Shown: piece by piece, positions 22,138 through 34,129 of the stretch | Layout of the letters: each line of letters begins with the position of its first letter | How positions within the stretch are numbered: position 1 is the stretch's first letter | Assembly: GCA_024509875.1 (NCBI GenBank) | Contig: JAMPIV010017826.1 | Coordinates: forward strand, 310,001 to 374,000 | Length of the DNA: 64,000 bases | Reading direction: 5' to 3' | Origin: Oreohelix idahoensis | Taxonomy: Eukaryota; Mollusca; Gastropoda; Stylommatophora; Oreohelicidae | The notes under the pieces: generated by a model | Seen by the model: the letters and a program-made list of their open reading frames with translations, nothing else | What the model was told of the DNA's origin: nothing | Databases searched by the model: none | Made by a program: the position numbers and the translations under genes

Positions 22138-22146
22138 TCTCTCCTT

Positions 22147-22640
22147 CTAATCTTTCGTTAAATGTGTACTGATTTTTACCTGTGCAGCGGTCTCACAGGG
22201 GTGTAATGGATATTCAAATGATGAAAGTGGTTCTTTTTTCATCTCCATTGCAATAGACAAGGTAAGCAAATGTGTCTCTTCCTGATTTTCTCTTTCCAAA
22301 TACATCTTCAGGAGATTCACATGATATATTTTTTCTTTCCCCTTCTTATCTATCTTATAATTTGTTCTAGACACCTTCTCTAGAACTGTATATGGACCTT
22401 GCCATCCAATTTGTAACTTATTCTGGCTACCGGGTAGAAGAAGCAGTACCTTCTCTCCCACAGCCAAATCTCTGTCTTTAGCTTTCTTGTTGTAATAGGC
22501 AGCATGTTTTTTCCTGGCTTGTCTCAAATTTTCATTGGTAAGTTTCCAGCCAGTTTTTAAACGAGTGGTCAGCTCATTCACATATTGGTATGAAGATGTA
22601 ATATTTTCCTCTGCCTTTTCATCAGTCCACGTTCTTAACA
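22147..22640 (-). pseudogene. Element B integrase C-terminal domain fragment
   Basis: From LLRTWTDEKAEE onward this aligns with residues about 397-560 of element A Pol, including the GPY/F module (LQIGWQGPYTVLEKVSRTNY). It ends at the in-frame TAG after HLTKD. The D-D-E catalytic core that should precede it is absent; the adjacent 22640-23215 segment is different sequence. Confidence 0.88.
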
Positions 22641-22641
22641 G

Positions 22642-24642
22642 TTACATATGGACTTTTAAATTCACAAACTTATTTTTCCTGGCACATGTCAGGTCTCTTC
22701 CACTTGATGCACTGTTGTGATGACTTTTCTTCCCAGAATCATCATGCACAAAACGACCGCTACCAATTTTTTTCTTGGGGCTTTCTCCCCACTTAGAATT
22801 CTTGATGAGAGATTTCCTCTCTACATCTTCTTCCTCCAGTTTACATAAGTCCGATTGAGGGATTTTCGGCTTATTCTGGGGTAAGACATCTTTTTGCACT
22901 CGCTGCATAGTGGCCATAGTAAAACAGTCAATTGAAGATTGTCCGTGAAAAGGGGCTTCCCATTCCACTTGGTCCACTTTATTATTCTTTCTATTGTCAG
23001 GCCTAAGTTTGCCCATTGGCGTGTCCAGGTCCTGATCAATGTTCCCACTTGTGGGTGTTCCCTCATGTGCTATGCTACACCTTTCTACAAAATTCTCAAT
23101 GTCCCACCTTGCCTTGGGCCAATAATAATTTTGAGCTACCTTTTGGATGCTGGTACCTATTTTTTCATGGTCCCTTTCTTTTCTCACATGTAAGCTCCTT
23201 ATTAAGTCTGCCCTATACCTTTTAGGAAGTACCAGCTGTCCCTGACCTTTGGATCTAGTTCCGGTCTTCCGGTATATCAGTTTGTTCTTCATATAGAAGT
23301 CTCCTTTTCCTGGAGGTGTGTGACAATTGGACAATTTTACAAAACAAGGCTTGAGGGTCTTATCCCCCGCCTGTGCCTTTCTCATCTCTTCTGGAGTGGT
23401 ATTTATCATAATATCCTCCTCCTTTCTTGAGGTCGACCTGACCTGAAGGGTGGCCATATACACAGGTTTCCTTCTGCAATGGTCAGTATCATGATTGTCC
23501 ATCCGACAATTTTTACACCACCTCCTTCCTTGGTTCAAAGATTTTCTTTCATCAAATTTCCGTTTATCGAATTGTGGGGTTTTATTTTTATTATTATACC
23601 GTGGCCTATCAAACTGGTGCTTACATTTGTTCTGATCTCTATGATCAAACTTATTAAAGTTTTGTGGTGCCTTCAAATTGTCTACCTGTTTCTTTTTATT
23701 ACCAGTTACCTCTGCTTGAGCTGCCTGATATCTTTCAGCGACATTTAGTAACTCACCCAACCTCTCTGCACCTTGTTCCATGAGAAACTTTCTCAGGTCT
23801 GGAGCCATGGACTCTCTTAGCTGCTCTATAAGGATCATTTCCTTAAGATCTTGGGTTTTCCCCAGAGAAGTCCATTTCTCCAAGTATGTCTCTAACCGTG
23901 CAGAGAACTGGTGATATGTCTCACCTGACAGTAGTTTAGCATTCCTGAACTTTTTTCTATAAAATTCTCCGTTCTTTTCATATCTTAACAAAAGAGCCTG
24001 TTTTAACATGTCATAATTGTCTTGGTCATCTCTGCTCATCTTGGCAAAAACTGCATAAGCTGTACCATGAAGCCCTTGTGATAACTTTAGGCTCCACCTT
24101 TCTCTCTCTAAACCATACGTGGTAGCTAAAAGTTCATATCTATTTAGGTAACTCTCTATGTCATCGTCTTTCTCAACAAAATGGTCTAAATGAAAACTCA
24201 TAGCCGAGGTTGAGGCTCCCTGACTAGCCGTGGCATCGGAGGCAAAGGGACTGGCACTATTTTCAGGAGCATGGCCTTGAAACTCAAACTCCTTTAGTCG
24301 TAACTCATGTTCCCTTTGTAATCTCTTCTCCTCCTTTTCTGCTTCCCTTTCCGCAGCCTGTCTCTTTTCTTCTGCGTCCAGCTTCTTCTCTTCATACTGA
24401 AGCCTTTTAATCTCCCTATCTGCCTCCAATGCCTTAGCCTCTTTGTCAGCGTCAATCTGCAACCTCTTAATTTCCTTTTCAGCCTCTAACTTTCTTTTAG
24501 CCTCTTTTTCTAATCTTTTTTCTTCGCGTTCAATAAATTTGTCATATTCAGTTGTGACATAAGCAATCATAATTTGCCCCTCCATTCCCAATTCTTTAGC
24601 AGCCTGCACAGCAGCAGACCGAATCTTTGCCAGGTCTGCCAT
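22642..24642 (-). CDS. gag: Element B Gag fused to Pol linker and a foreign-looking segment (666 aa)
   Basis: One open frame. Residues 1-30 are the shared N-terminus, about 33-120 coiled coil, about 149-310 capsid with SCAN-like second half (about 226-310), and the CCHC knuckle is C376, C379, H384, C389. At about 393 the knuckle joins directly to MATLQVRS, the linker that follows protease in A, so protease is deleted in frame. Residues to about 476 match the A integrase leader. From about 476 the sequence changes: a divergent H-X6-H finger (YYWPKARWDIENFVERC, second Cys pair broken) and then about 140 lysine-rich residues I cannot place. A Gag-only protein used in trans is possible. Confidence 0.85.
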   Translation of the reverse strand: MADLAKIRSAAVQAAKELGMEGQIMIAYVTTEYDKFIEREEKRLEKEAKRKLEAEKEIKRLQIDADKEAKALEADREIKRLQYEEKKLDAEEKRQAAEREAEKEEKRLQREHELRLKEFEFQGHAPENSASPFASDATASQGASTSAMSFHLDHFVEKDDDIESYLNRYELLATTYGLERERWSLKLSQGLHGTAYAVFAKMSRDDQDNYDMLKQALLLRYEKNGEFYRKKFRNAKLLSGETYHQFSARLETYLEKWTSLGKTQDLKEMILIEQLRESMAPDLRKFLMEQGAERLGELLNVAERYQAAQAEVTGNKKKQVDNLKAPQNFNKFDHRDQNKCKHQFDRPRYNNKNKTPQFDKRKFDERKSLNQGRRWCKNCRMDNHDTDHCRRKPVYMATLQVRSTSRKEEDIMINTTPEEMRKAQAGDKTLKPCFVKLSNCHTPPGKGDFYMKNKLIYRKTGTRSKGQGQLVLPKRYRADLIRSLHVRKERDHEKIGTSIQKVAQNYYWPKARWDIENFVERCSIAHEGTPTSGNIDQDLDTPMGKLRPDNRKNNKVDQVEWEAPFHGQSSIDCFTMATMQRVQKDVLPQNKPKIPQSDLCKLEEEDVERKSLIKNSKWGESPKKKIGSGRFVHDDSGKKSHHNSASSGRDLTCARKNKFVNLKVHM

Positions 24643-24829
24643 TTTCTAACAGGCAAATTTATACAATGTTTAACTAAACAGTTTTATCTATGACTAATTA
24701 TACTAAGGACAACTACAAGCACTGAGAGCTCAACCTTATTTATGTTCCACCCAAGAATACCTTTTTAATTTTTATAATTCCCTGAAGTGAACTACCCCCG
24801 ATATATGTGCTAGGAGAAGGTTCAAAATC

Positions 24830-24851
24830 CCAGGAGCGAGACCCCAATATA
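24830..24851 (-). other. Element B putative primer-binding site
   Basis: On the minus strand the sequence directly inside the 5' LTR is TATATTGGGGTCTCGCTCCT. It matches the corresponding site of A over its first 12 bases. tRNA identity not assigned. Confidence 0.5.
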
Positions 24852-27310
24852 TGTGGTGAGTTTGGATTATATAAATATAGTTATAGGGGACTTAGTGTAC
24901 TGACTGAGATCAGCTGTGAAGGTCTCTGTATCTAATAAGTTTGGTGTGTTACAGAGAACCTTACTTGCTACCACATTTAGACCTCAATCAGACTTATTCT
25001 TGAATTTTATGATGACTTCGTTGAATGTCTAGGGTTATGATAGTGATGAAGTGTAAGTTTACAACAACCAACAGACAGATAAACACCTAAATTAAAATCC
25101 ACAACACTTTTAACACTATGACACTCACAAACACATAACACTCTAGAAGACTATCTTAAGAAAGTCAATGGTTGAACTTTTATACAATGTATTGAATTTC
25201 TTTCAATATTAATCCTGATTCTAGTGTAACTGTGAATCAGGAATCACAATTCAAATATAATCACAATCTTTATGTACATGAATTTACACACTGGATATGT
25301 TTCCAGACATAGAATGTTATGGTACAATAAGTGTGGTGTTGTTGTGTACTATTAAGAGGTAATACTGGTATTAATAGCTAGATTGTTGTTTGTCATCATG
25401 ACTTCATGTGTTTGTTACTGGTGGAAATAATATTAAAAGGTTCACAGAGCCTTTTTTCTTTTCAATATTTCTGTCCCTTTTGGTCTTTTTAATAACGTTC
25501 AGTTGAGGGATGGTTATACAAGGGTGAGCGGCTCGTGCTGGCAAATTCTTATCTCATAAAGCGGCTGCAGGAAAACTGCATCCTCTGCTAGCTTGCTTCT
25601 CAGTTTCATAGAAAATACACAATGGCCGATATCTTGGGCAATGAGTCTGCTGCCAGCTTTCTGGATCAAGCAATGCTCAGACCATGTGCTGCTATATTAA
25701 CATCAGTACCACGGTCCCTGAAATAAGAAGGGTGTGCCTCCTTCTTCATAACTAATATATATTATTCCACACAGAATTACAGGACTGTACAAACAAACAT
25801 AAAGTTCAGCGCTGTAGGCCTACTGCTAGCTTTTCATGTGACAATATACACCAGTATTCCTCTCCCTAATGGTTACAACGCCTCTGCAATTCCAGTTGTA
25901 CTCCCTTCCATATAATAGGATAGGTGTTATGTTACTATATGGCAATCCAATATATATACAGTTATACTCCTCTCGGGCAAGCTTTTACATGGTGGAGCAA
26001 TATCTAGGCTTTGCCTCATGTTTGCTACTGAACCACACACATACAGACATAATTTATCATTTCACATTCAATTTTCATATAAAATATATATTAAACATGT
26101 CTAGCTTACCCCAATTCGTAAGGAAAACACACTAAAGATGACTGGGCACAGTTTCAATCTGCGGCAAAGTCCAGGCTGCTATAATATAGTTATATTATAA
26201 AAACACAGTCCTGATCTCATCTCTAGAATGTGTAACGATATGGCGTCTTCTACACGATTTTTTTCTGCCAATATCGACAGCATTGACCAATCGTTTTGAC
26301 TTATTTCAAACTAATACAGTGTTATTCAAATCTCTGCATTCATTTTTCATCCGTTCCTAGGCATCTACTAGCTATGCAGAGGTCAACCAATCCAATTTAT
26401 TTTAACTTCAAAGTTCAGCCAATGGCCTCTCTCGTACTATCATAGACATTCTGTCCTTACTATGTTTTCAATAAAATTCAGGGAGTTCCACCCCGAGCAG
26501 ATTATGACCAAACCTGACAGTATCCACGTTCTTTATATGTTTTATTACCAATATTTAAGTATCTAATGGACTATTTAGACAACTAAGTACATATTCTCAG
26601 TCCATAAGTCTCCAGGTACCCGAATATTTGATTATCATGGGGCTAAATGGCTTATTTAAAAATACTGTCTTTTTTCGATGTTAATTGTTTATTTTTAAAC
26701 TTCGACCTGTCCGCATCTTTTTAACTGTACGGTCAGTATAAAGTCAGGAATCAGGTGTAAAACAGTAGAATGTCATGTTTCCCAATAAGAGCTAAGATTG
26801 AGTCGGGACCTTTTGTTAAATCTTTATTTTTTTCATTCCTGTTTATTTAAAAATCGTCCTCATGTGTTTCGCATGTGATCGGCGTTCACTTTTGAATCGC
26901 GAGATGACGTAGTACAATTGCTTCGCTCCATCTATCCTTTCTCGTCTCTGCTTGGTCCGTCTGTCTTTTTAGGTTAACCTTGTGTGTATAATGACATTAA
27001 TGTTAGTATTTGTATCTGGGTCATTATGCAGTTTGCATATCAAGGTCGTCTACGAAATACAGTACCAGTTTTATTTTTAGAAACGACTGTGATTCGCATG
27101 TAGTATTTACTATCGTACGTGGACGCGTTACAGTTTAAGCAGACAAAGCAGAAAAAGGGGATCTCTTGTTCAGCCATTATGGTGTTCTAAAACGGAAGCG
27201 CTATTGGGAAAGCACTGGTCTTTCACCATTCTTCTTTCTATTGTATTATTTCGTTCTACTTTTCCAGTTTTGTTCTAATTTAGATATGGGTATTAGAATT
27301 TCTCACTACA
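24852..27310 (-). repeat. Element B 5' LTR (right copy)
   Basis: 2459 bp, starts tgtggtgag and ends ctcactaca, followed by the CACCT duplication. It lacks the LINE-derived insertion present in the left copy and so preserves the empty target (ataaaaacaca, 26197-26207). Confidence 0.95.
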
Positions 27311-27513
27311 CACCTGTATAATCCAGGAACAGAGTGTGAAATGTAAATATAAGTGTTTACAAGTTTACATATTTGGAATCTTTATTCATTTTCCTATGAA
27401 TCCATGCTGGTCATTAATTTGTACATTTGATTGTTATGAAATTCATTGCATTCTGTGCAGGCAAGGGAGAAAACCAAAAATGCAACCAATAAAAAAATTC
27501 ATTCACACTATCC

Positions 27514-28526
27514 TCAGTATCTGGTATGTCCACCGTGTGCCTGCAAAAAAGCTTGGCAGCGGCCCAGCATGGAACGCACAAGTCTCTGAAGGAAATTCCG
27601 GGGAATCAAGTCCCATTCACGTGTAAGAGCAGCTTCGAGCTGTTGCAGATTAGATGGAGAACCTTGCATGTAGACTCTGCGTCCAAGCTCGTCACACAGA
27701 TGTTCTATAGGGGACATGTCTGGTGATAGGGCAGGCCAATCAATCGTCACAATGTTCTGCTGCTGTAGATATTGCTGCGTAATGCATGCGGTGTGCGCAC
27801 GTGCGTTATCCTGCTGGAGAAGCTGCAAGTCTGGATAATTTGTGAACGCAGGAGCAACCAATGCATCCAGAACCTCATCTCGATATGTCACAGCATTAAC
27901 ATTTCCACGGAAGACGTGAAGAGGCAAGCGATGGTGAAAACTGAATCCTCCCCAAATGTGAATACTGCCACCTCCAAATTGGTTGTGCTGACGAACACAG
28001 CAATCTGCAAAGCGCTCTCCACACCGTCGCCAAATCCGCATATGTCCATCAGCAAAGGATATGTTGAATCTGCTCTCGTCTGTGAGAGGACAGCATTCAA
28101 TTGCAGTCTTGTCCATCTGACATGTTGCTCTGCCCATTGCAGGCGCTGCTGACGATGTCTGTGAGTCAAGTTTGGCCCAAAATAAGGTCGTCTTGCAGTA
28201 AGGCCTGTATCTCTGAGTCGTCGTATGACTGTCATTCGAGAGACTTGCCCACGTCTACCCACTATTGCTCTTGCTGTTTGACTTGCCGGGAGAGAACGAT
28301 TCCTTAGATGACTCAGCACAATATGACGATCTTGCGCAGGGGTAGTAACTCGTAGTTGGCCACTCTGAAGTCTATCCCGGGCACTGCCTGTGGTTCCGTA
28401 ACGTTCATTGAGACGTACAATAGCGCTGTGGTGGCAATTCATCCTTCTGGCAATGGCCCGCGAGCTCATTCCGGTCTCTAACATACCAATGGCTCGTTGG
28501 CGGTCGTTTTCAGATAGTCGTGGCAT
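27514..28526 (-). pseudogene. Tc1-like (DD34E) transposase relic
   Basis: Start chosen at MPRLSENDRQRAIGML (28526). An N-terminal helix-turn-helix pair follows (GMSSRAIARRM, VSRMTVIRRLRDTGL), then the catalytic domain. First Asp in LTDESRFNIS, second in LQQDNARAHTA, Glu in SPDMSPIEHL, with 34 residues between the last two. A one-base shift near 28083-28096 splits it into two frames (28526 to about 28090, and about 28137 to 27514). The upstream extension of the open frame to 28781 has no transposase similarity. It would cut and paste a TA-flanked element. I could not find terminal inverted repeats, partly because element B inserted close by at 27310. Confidence 0.92.
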
Positions 28527-29989
28527 TTCAAGCACATGTACTGGGTGTTTTGTCTCAACGGCCTTTTTGTACCGAGTATACTGCCTCAACGCGTACACAT
28601 TTTCAGGGTCATAGCTGTTGGGAATCGTGTTGCACGTGTAACTTTCATTGTTTTCATGTAGTCTGTACACAAACCCGTGGGTTGAATCATGCACTTTCCA
28701 TTCCAGCAGCCATTCGCTCTCTACCTCATGACAAACACGGGGATAATCCATTCCCACACTTTTTTTCCAGCTTCTCGGCATCAGTATATATAATAGGTGT
28801 GCGTTTTTAATGTGCTTCAGATATATGTTTTCATATCATTAGGTACTTCAATTACTATTTCATATATATTAGTCCGAGCAGTATGATTTTTCTTTCCTAA
28901 TAGATTAATAGTGCTTGGGTTAGCTATCCACTGTTCTAAAGCGAAAACCCTTGGTTTCCGCTCGGGAACAGGGGGCAATTTGGGGAGTTAGAAAATGCAG
29001 TAGTTTTAATGCCCAGTTTGGCACTTCACCAACCCAGCCCAATAGCCACTCTACGTCACGTGATGAGACGGGCAGGGAAAGGATTGCTAACGAGACGTGT
29101 GGAAAAGAGAGAGAGAGAGTTTAGCAGCAAAGGGCGGCATTCAGTGACCAGCCGTGTTGGCTGTGCAGATGTGTATATGGGTGTGTGTGTGTACAGCCCA
29201 TAAGATATATTCATGTGTATAATATCCTGTAGATGGAAGTATACAACTGTATTCCATATTTCATGACCGAAAGGATTGTTTCATAGCTATGAGTGACTTT
29301 TATTAGTATTATTAATCTTGGTTGTGTACAAATTGCCTGACCACATCAATGGCTCTATTGTGAAGTTCTTCATGTGTATTAAAGTTATAAACCGTCACTC
29401 AGCTGTTATTACTTTCGTTGGAGAAAGAGATGTGTGCACAAAAGTAAATTAATACTTGTTTGCCAGACACGTAAAGAAAGAACCCTGGACATTAACTTCA
29501 TATGAATATTGGATACTGATAAGCAATCGTGCAAAAGCTACAAACAAAAATAAGCACGAAATAAAATAAATAACCTCTCAACACCACCCAACCCAACCAA
29601 ATATTAACACTTTAAGATTTTGAACAGGACTAGTATGGACATTCTTACATAACTGAATTACCTTGTGCAATTTTATAAGTAATAGATATATATGTGATAA
29701 TTTATTTTTTACCATTTAAACTATTAATTATCAAAACATTAATTTTTTTTTTTAATTTGAAGTTATTGAATTGTTTTCATTGTTTAAGTGGTTTTTGTGT
29801 TAAAGCAATTTTCCGTAGTAGGGAGCAAATTTGAGCTCCATTCACATTCCCTAGAGGCGTTATGATAGGTCTAGCGAGAGGGAGAATTACCAGCCTGTTC
29901 TCTACTTCTATATCATCTAACCTGTGAGGTTGACTACTCGACTTTATCTTGTGCCATCCCTGCTTATAGTTCACAAGTTGTCTTTCCCA
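28527..29989. other. No recognisable gene
   Basis: AT-rich with short GA and GT runs around 29110-29190. The open stretch at 28527-28781 is continuous with the Tc1 frame but not similar to it. Nothing else supported. Confidence 0.6.
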
Positions 29990-30545
29990 ATCTGGAAAAA
30001 AAACTATTCTTTATCTAGATCAAGCAGCTACTTAAAATTATCATCAAAAATTATTCATCTCGTCACATTACTATGTCTTATTTTGTTTGGGGCCATAAGC
30101 TGTTTCCCAGTCTCTCAAACTGTCTCCAAGTCACATGCCTACTCTTTTCCCGATTGATGTCTCAGACTGTTTCATACTCTGTCTCAACCAATCGCCTGCT
30201 CTATCTTAAATTGTCTCCCACTCTGTCTCAAACTAATTCCTGATCTATTTAAAACTGTTTTCCACTCTGTTTTAAAAAACCTCCCGCTCTATCTAAAACT
30301 GTTTTCCACTGTCTCAAACTATTTCCCGCTTTATCTAAAACTGTTTCCCACTCTGTCTCAAACTATTCCCCACTCTATCTGAAATAGCCTCCCACTTTGT
30401 CTCAAACTATTCCTCACTCTATCTGAAATAGCCTCCCAAACTATTCCCCACTCTATCTGAAATAGCCTCTCACTCTATCTCAAACTATTTCTTGCTCTAT
30501 CTAAAACTGTTTCCCACTCTGCCTTAATACGACTCCTACTATGTT
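29990..30545. repeat. Degenerate tandem repeat (ctgtctcaaact type)
   Basis: Imperfect units of about 23 and 46 bp alternate, e.g. cccactctgtctcaaactat, tccccactctatctgaaata and gcctcccactttgtctcaaa. The same kind of repeat recurs at 34905-35180. Confidence 0.75.
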
Positions 30546-30547
30546 TC

Positions 30548-30720
30548 ACGTCCGACTGGCTAAGCGATTAGAGTGCATTATTCTCGCTAAAAACGTACTG
30601 AGTCGCGGGATCGAAACTTACTAGTCTCACGTACAAGTCTACCCAGCTGTAAATGGCTACATGGCTCTTAACTTGGGTTAGGGACGACAAAGAAGAAAAC
30701 TGGGCACTCCACACGGCGGT
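30548..30720 (+). mobile_element. tRNA-derived SINE
   Basis: The head has an A-box-like tggctaagcgattagag and a degenerate B box (cgcgggatcgaaac) 40 bp later. It is followed by the phrase tacccagctgtaaatggcta, which resembles the body of widespread molluscan tRNA SINEs. Ends not resolved and no target duplication identified. Confidence 0.7.
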
Positions 30721-31412
30721 TTGCGAGCGACACTTTAGTTTTTCCTGACCGCGCTATTTATAGCTATCGTGACAGAGGTCACGTGGTCAACTTCCTAACG
30801 GGAAAAAAATGTGGCGGTGTTTACTTTTGATAGGGCTTAATTAATGCTTTTAGGCTACTTTATCATAATAAATACGGGCTTTAATTTTGCGTTAAGCTAG
30901 ACTAGAAATGTTAGAGTAAATTTTAGAACAAGAACAAACATTTTATCACAATTAGAACAGAAGATATAATAGTCTGAAATAGTGTAACATTCACGTTTTT
31001 TAAATATTTTGTTATAGTTTGTTTCTTATGCAATTTACACTAAAACGATCACAATCGTCATGCATAACAAATTACAGAAATCAAAAGTACAAAACCTGTA
31101 GAAAATGGATATCATACTTTTGTTTTGGATTCATGCGTCAAACACTAATTATTGAAACATTAAATTGCAAGTCCACATTTATTACCTTAAAATAACACAC
31201 CCAATTGTCCCCAAAACATGAGAGCTAACAATTATCTCTCAATCATACATCCCGATGGTCATGTCAAAATGAGTATGGTCATGATTAAAACGAAATGTTC
31301 AATTTAATAAATAAAACATACACCTATTAAATGAATTCCACACTCTGTTAATTCTGTCACTCTCACGCAACAACTGCCATAATTTTCTCTAGCCCAAAAT
31401 TTCGCTCAATTA
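30721..31412. other. No recognisable gene
   Basis: AT-rich sequence without long frames, repeats or motifs that I can support. Confidence 0.6.
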
Positions 31413-33490
31413 TCATTCACACTTCCTTTTCTTTATAGAAGGAATCTGTACATTCACAGATGAAGAAATTTGTAACAAATGAGTTTCCATTATAAATTTT
31501 AATTGTGAAGTTATATTTTTAATACCGCTGGCGCGTCTTCCAATTTTGGAAATAGTGGAATGTACAAATTCTCCTCCTTGCTCTCCATGCATGCCCATTC
31601 CAAAGCCATGAGTTCTGACCCAGTCTGCGCAATGTTTTTCTAATATGTGCTGTTTAGGAATAGTCTTACTGGGGAATAGCTTTCTGAACAAAGACATATA
31701 TGTCTCTGTTGATGCTGTTATCTATGATATTGATTCTTTACTAATTGGTTTACTGTGTGATATTTTGTTGTGTACTTTCTCAAATGCTTCGTTCAGTGAG
31801 TTGAAGTGTTCTTAGGCAATAAAAGCTATGTCAGTTATATACCTTGTTTGTCTGTAATTTTCAGTGTTTGTGTAATGATTGCTCTTGTAAGATCTTTATA
31901 AACTTTTTGTGAGAGATATATGTGGCAGTGATTCCCTATGAATGCTCTGCTATAATAAGCCCGTGGTATGATTTTGTGTTTAGCTAGTACCTTGTCCAAG
32001 TGTGAGCAAACTGGACCAGACCTAGCACACAGATCTTGAAACTGAAGTTTGGCCAGCGCATCTTGTGCATTTTCAAGTTTAACTTTAAAACTATCTCTCT
32101 CCTTCTTATTCTCACAAAGTTCAATACCTGCCTGAAAAAATTCAATTTTAGCTTCTAATTCTTCTGCCTGTTTCCATTTCCTACCAAATCTCTTCAAGTT
32201 CTTAATAGTACTCAAGTTTGCATGTATCTCTTGCGGATTCTCAAATATCTCTGCATCTATTGTATCGGCTACCTGTTCTAGAAGTATGTGGTGTTTCAAA
32301 ACAATGCCTAATAAAATATGAAGGTAAGGAGGAGCTACATTTTCAATTTCAATCTCTAACATTGGTTTGTGTAAACAATTATGGTAACGTGCCGCTTGCC
32401 TTTTATTCCCTTTCCAATATTTCATATATCTATTGTAATCTCTTATCAACATGGTTAAACTTCTTGGTTTGCAAGTTGTATGCTCTCTGGATGTCTTTAT
32501 TTTCTTGTTTTGCTGGAGACACCACAGACATGGGTATGTTCTTTGAGCTCCAGACAAACCAAACATTTTCATCAAAAAGTCATAATCCCCGAATAAGAAA
32601 ACAACAACTTTTTTCCCATCCCACTCTAAATCTTTTAGTGACTCTATCTCAGCTTTCATGCCATTCATAAATATTTCTATATTATCATATGTATCTCTGA
32701 CTCTAGCCATTGATAAAATGATGGTATTAGATTTAGAATTTGGTTTGTCTAAATTTACTACCAGCATTGTAACTTTGATGCTTCCCTTTCCATGATCACC
32801 CCCAATCTTCAGCCATACTTAATTTTCTGGAATGGAACCCCTATGCCACGTTAATAAGCCCGCTCTCTTGTAATCTTTAAGAAGCCCACGAAGAAAGCCA
32901 CATAAATCTTTGATACATGCAAATGGTGTCTCTAGCCTTTGTCAATTATCCCCATAAACTCTTTCATTTCCACATCCACCCATTCACGCGTAATCTATCT
33001 TGTCCATTTTCTTTCTGTCCTTCATGCTCCATGTCAACACCAACATGTTTCAATAATATTCTCTGTTTTCTCTCCTGTGCCCACGTAAGACCTACTGTTA
33101 CCTTCATGGCTATTGCTAATTCTTTGGATATTCTAACTCTACTTTCAATGCCTGCTTTCCTGCAAATTTCCTGACGAGACGTTTCTGAACAGCGTTGTAG
33201 TTAATGTGGCTGCTGCAGGTCTAGTGAGTCAGTTGATGTTCCAGCAATATGTTTCCTAACAGTGTGGAGAAATTGAGATCGCTTACGTTTTGTTGGCGTT
33301 CTGGTGACTGATGTTTCTCTTCTATGTTTAATCAGTTTTTGTAGTACAATAGGCTGTCCTCTGGTTTTGCATTTTATGATATTATTTTGTGCTGTTTCTA
33401 GTTTTTTTTTCTAACAATGGATGTGAATAGGGTTTCTTCCTCTTGTGTTAGTGGTTGTGAAGGTGGCTTAGCAAGTAACTGTTGTACTGT
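31413..33490 (-). pseudogene. Decayed transposase-like gene of uncertain superfamily
   Basis: The longest open piece is 31835-32767. Read through stops, the minus strand gives in order LLAKPPSQPLTQEEETL, VTVGLTWAQERKQR, KIGGDHGKGSIKV, VVVFLFGDYDFLMKMFGL followed by CLWC, a helical stretch, YLSQKVYKDL, and the C-terminal block PKQHILEKHCADWV with GMGMHGEQGGEFVH. The two Asp motifs (GGDHG, FGDYDF) and CxxC fit an RNase-H-fold transposase with a zinc-binding insertion. Similar proteins are common, unnamed, in invertebrate genomes. Stops occur at about 32821 and 31726, and frame is lost between 32940 and 33000. Transposase function is inference. Confidence 0.6.
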
Positions 33491-34129
33491 GATTATTTAA
33501 GATTTGCGAGTATCAGGAATGCGTTTACAGTGATTTAAATGTTATAAAATCTGGTGACAATATGCTTGTTCTTGTAATGCCAAACTCACAAAACTGACTA
33601 CCACACATTCTCAAGATATGAAACAAACAAAACAAAGTATGTGGAAATAATCTTTAGCTTCCCTCCGAGAAGTCTAAATAATTATAAACTCATAAGAATG
33701 GGCCGATTTTTAGATATTACATTAATAAATAGATTACTTCTGTTATGAATTTCCTCAAATGATGACGCTGTTTTCAAAAGTCTGTAACTCCGTCAAATAT
33801 AATTTCAAAGAACACAGAACAAAGTTATAGCACACAAAAGAATTTTAGCGCAGTGTTTATACAGAACGAGTGTGTAATGATTTATATAATTACTGATTTT
33901 ACACACAAATTAGCTGATTTTCCCCGCCAAAACTAGCAGTAGGCGTTTACGGTGCACAGGAAGATTTATTACCCGGTGTCAGGATTCCGGTCACCGAAAC
34001 TAAAAGAGCGCTCTTGTATAGGATACAAACAGCCGTGTCCATCATATAATTAATTTGGACCTAGTTTGGTGAAATCTCCAACACTTCACTCCCATACGTC
34101 AGTTTCCACTATAAGGCTACCTTTCCTTT
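33491..34129. other. No recognisable gene
   Basis: AT-rich spacer between the transposase relic and the SINE inverted repeat; no coding or repeat signal that I can support. Confidence 0.6.

Larger units (their letters stand above)
17849..27310 (-). mobile_element. Element B: Gmr1-like LTR retrotransposon, non-autonomous
   Basis: Minus-strand element bounded by LTRs with the terminal inverted repeat TGTGGTGAG/CTCACCACA (one mismatch in the right LTR) and the 5-bp duplication CACCT (17844-17848 and 27311-27315). The internal region has a long gag-pol chimera, an integrase C-terminal fragment and RT-RNase H, in the same integrase-before-RT order as A. Protease is deleted, the integrase core is replaced, and Pol carries a stop and a frameshift. 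The LTRs differ at about 25 positions by eye, excluding a 365-bp insertion in the left LTR, so B is probably older than A. Confidence 0.94.

Noticed and set aside
28527..28781. N-terminal extension of the Tc1 transposase
   Set aside because: Open frame continues upstream of MPRLSEND but shows no similarity to Tc1 N-termini; treated as chance.
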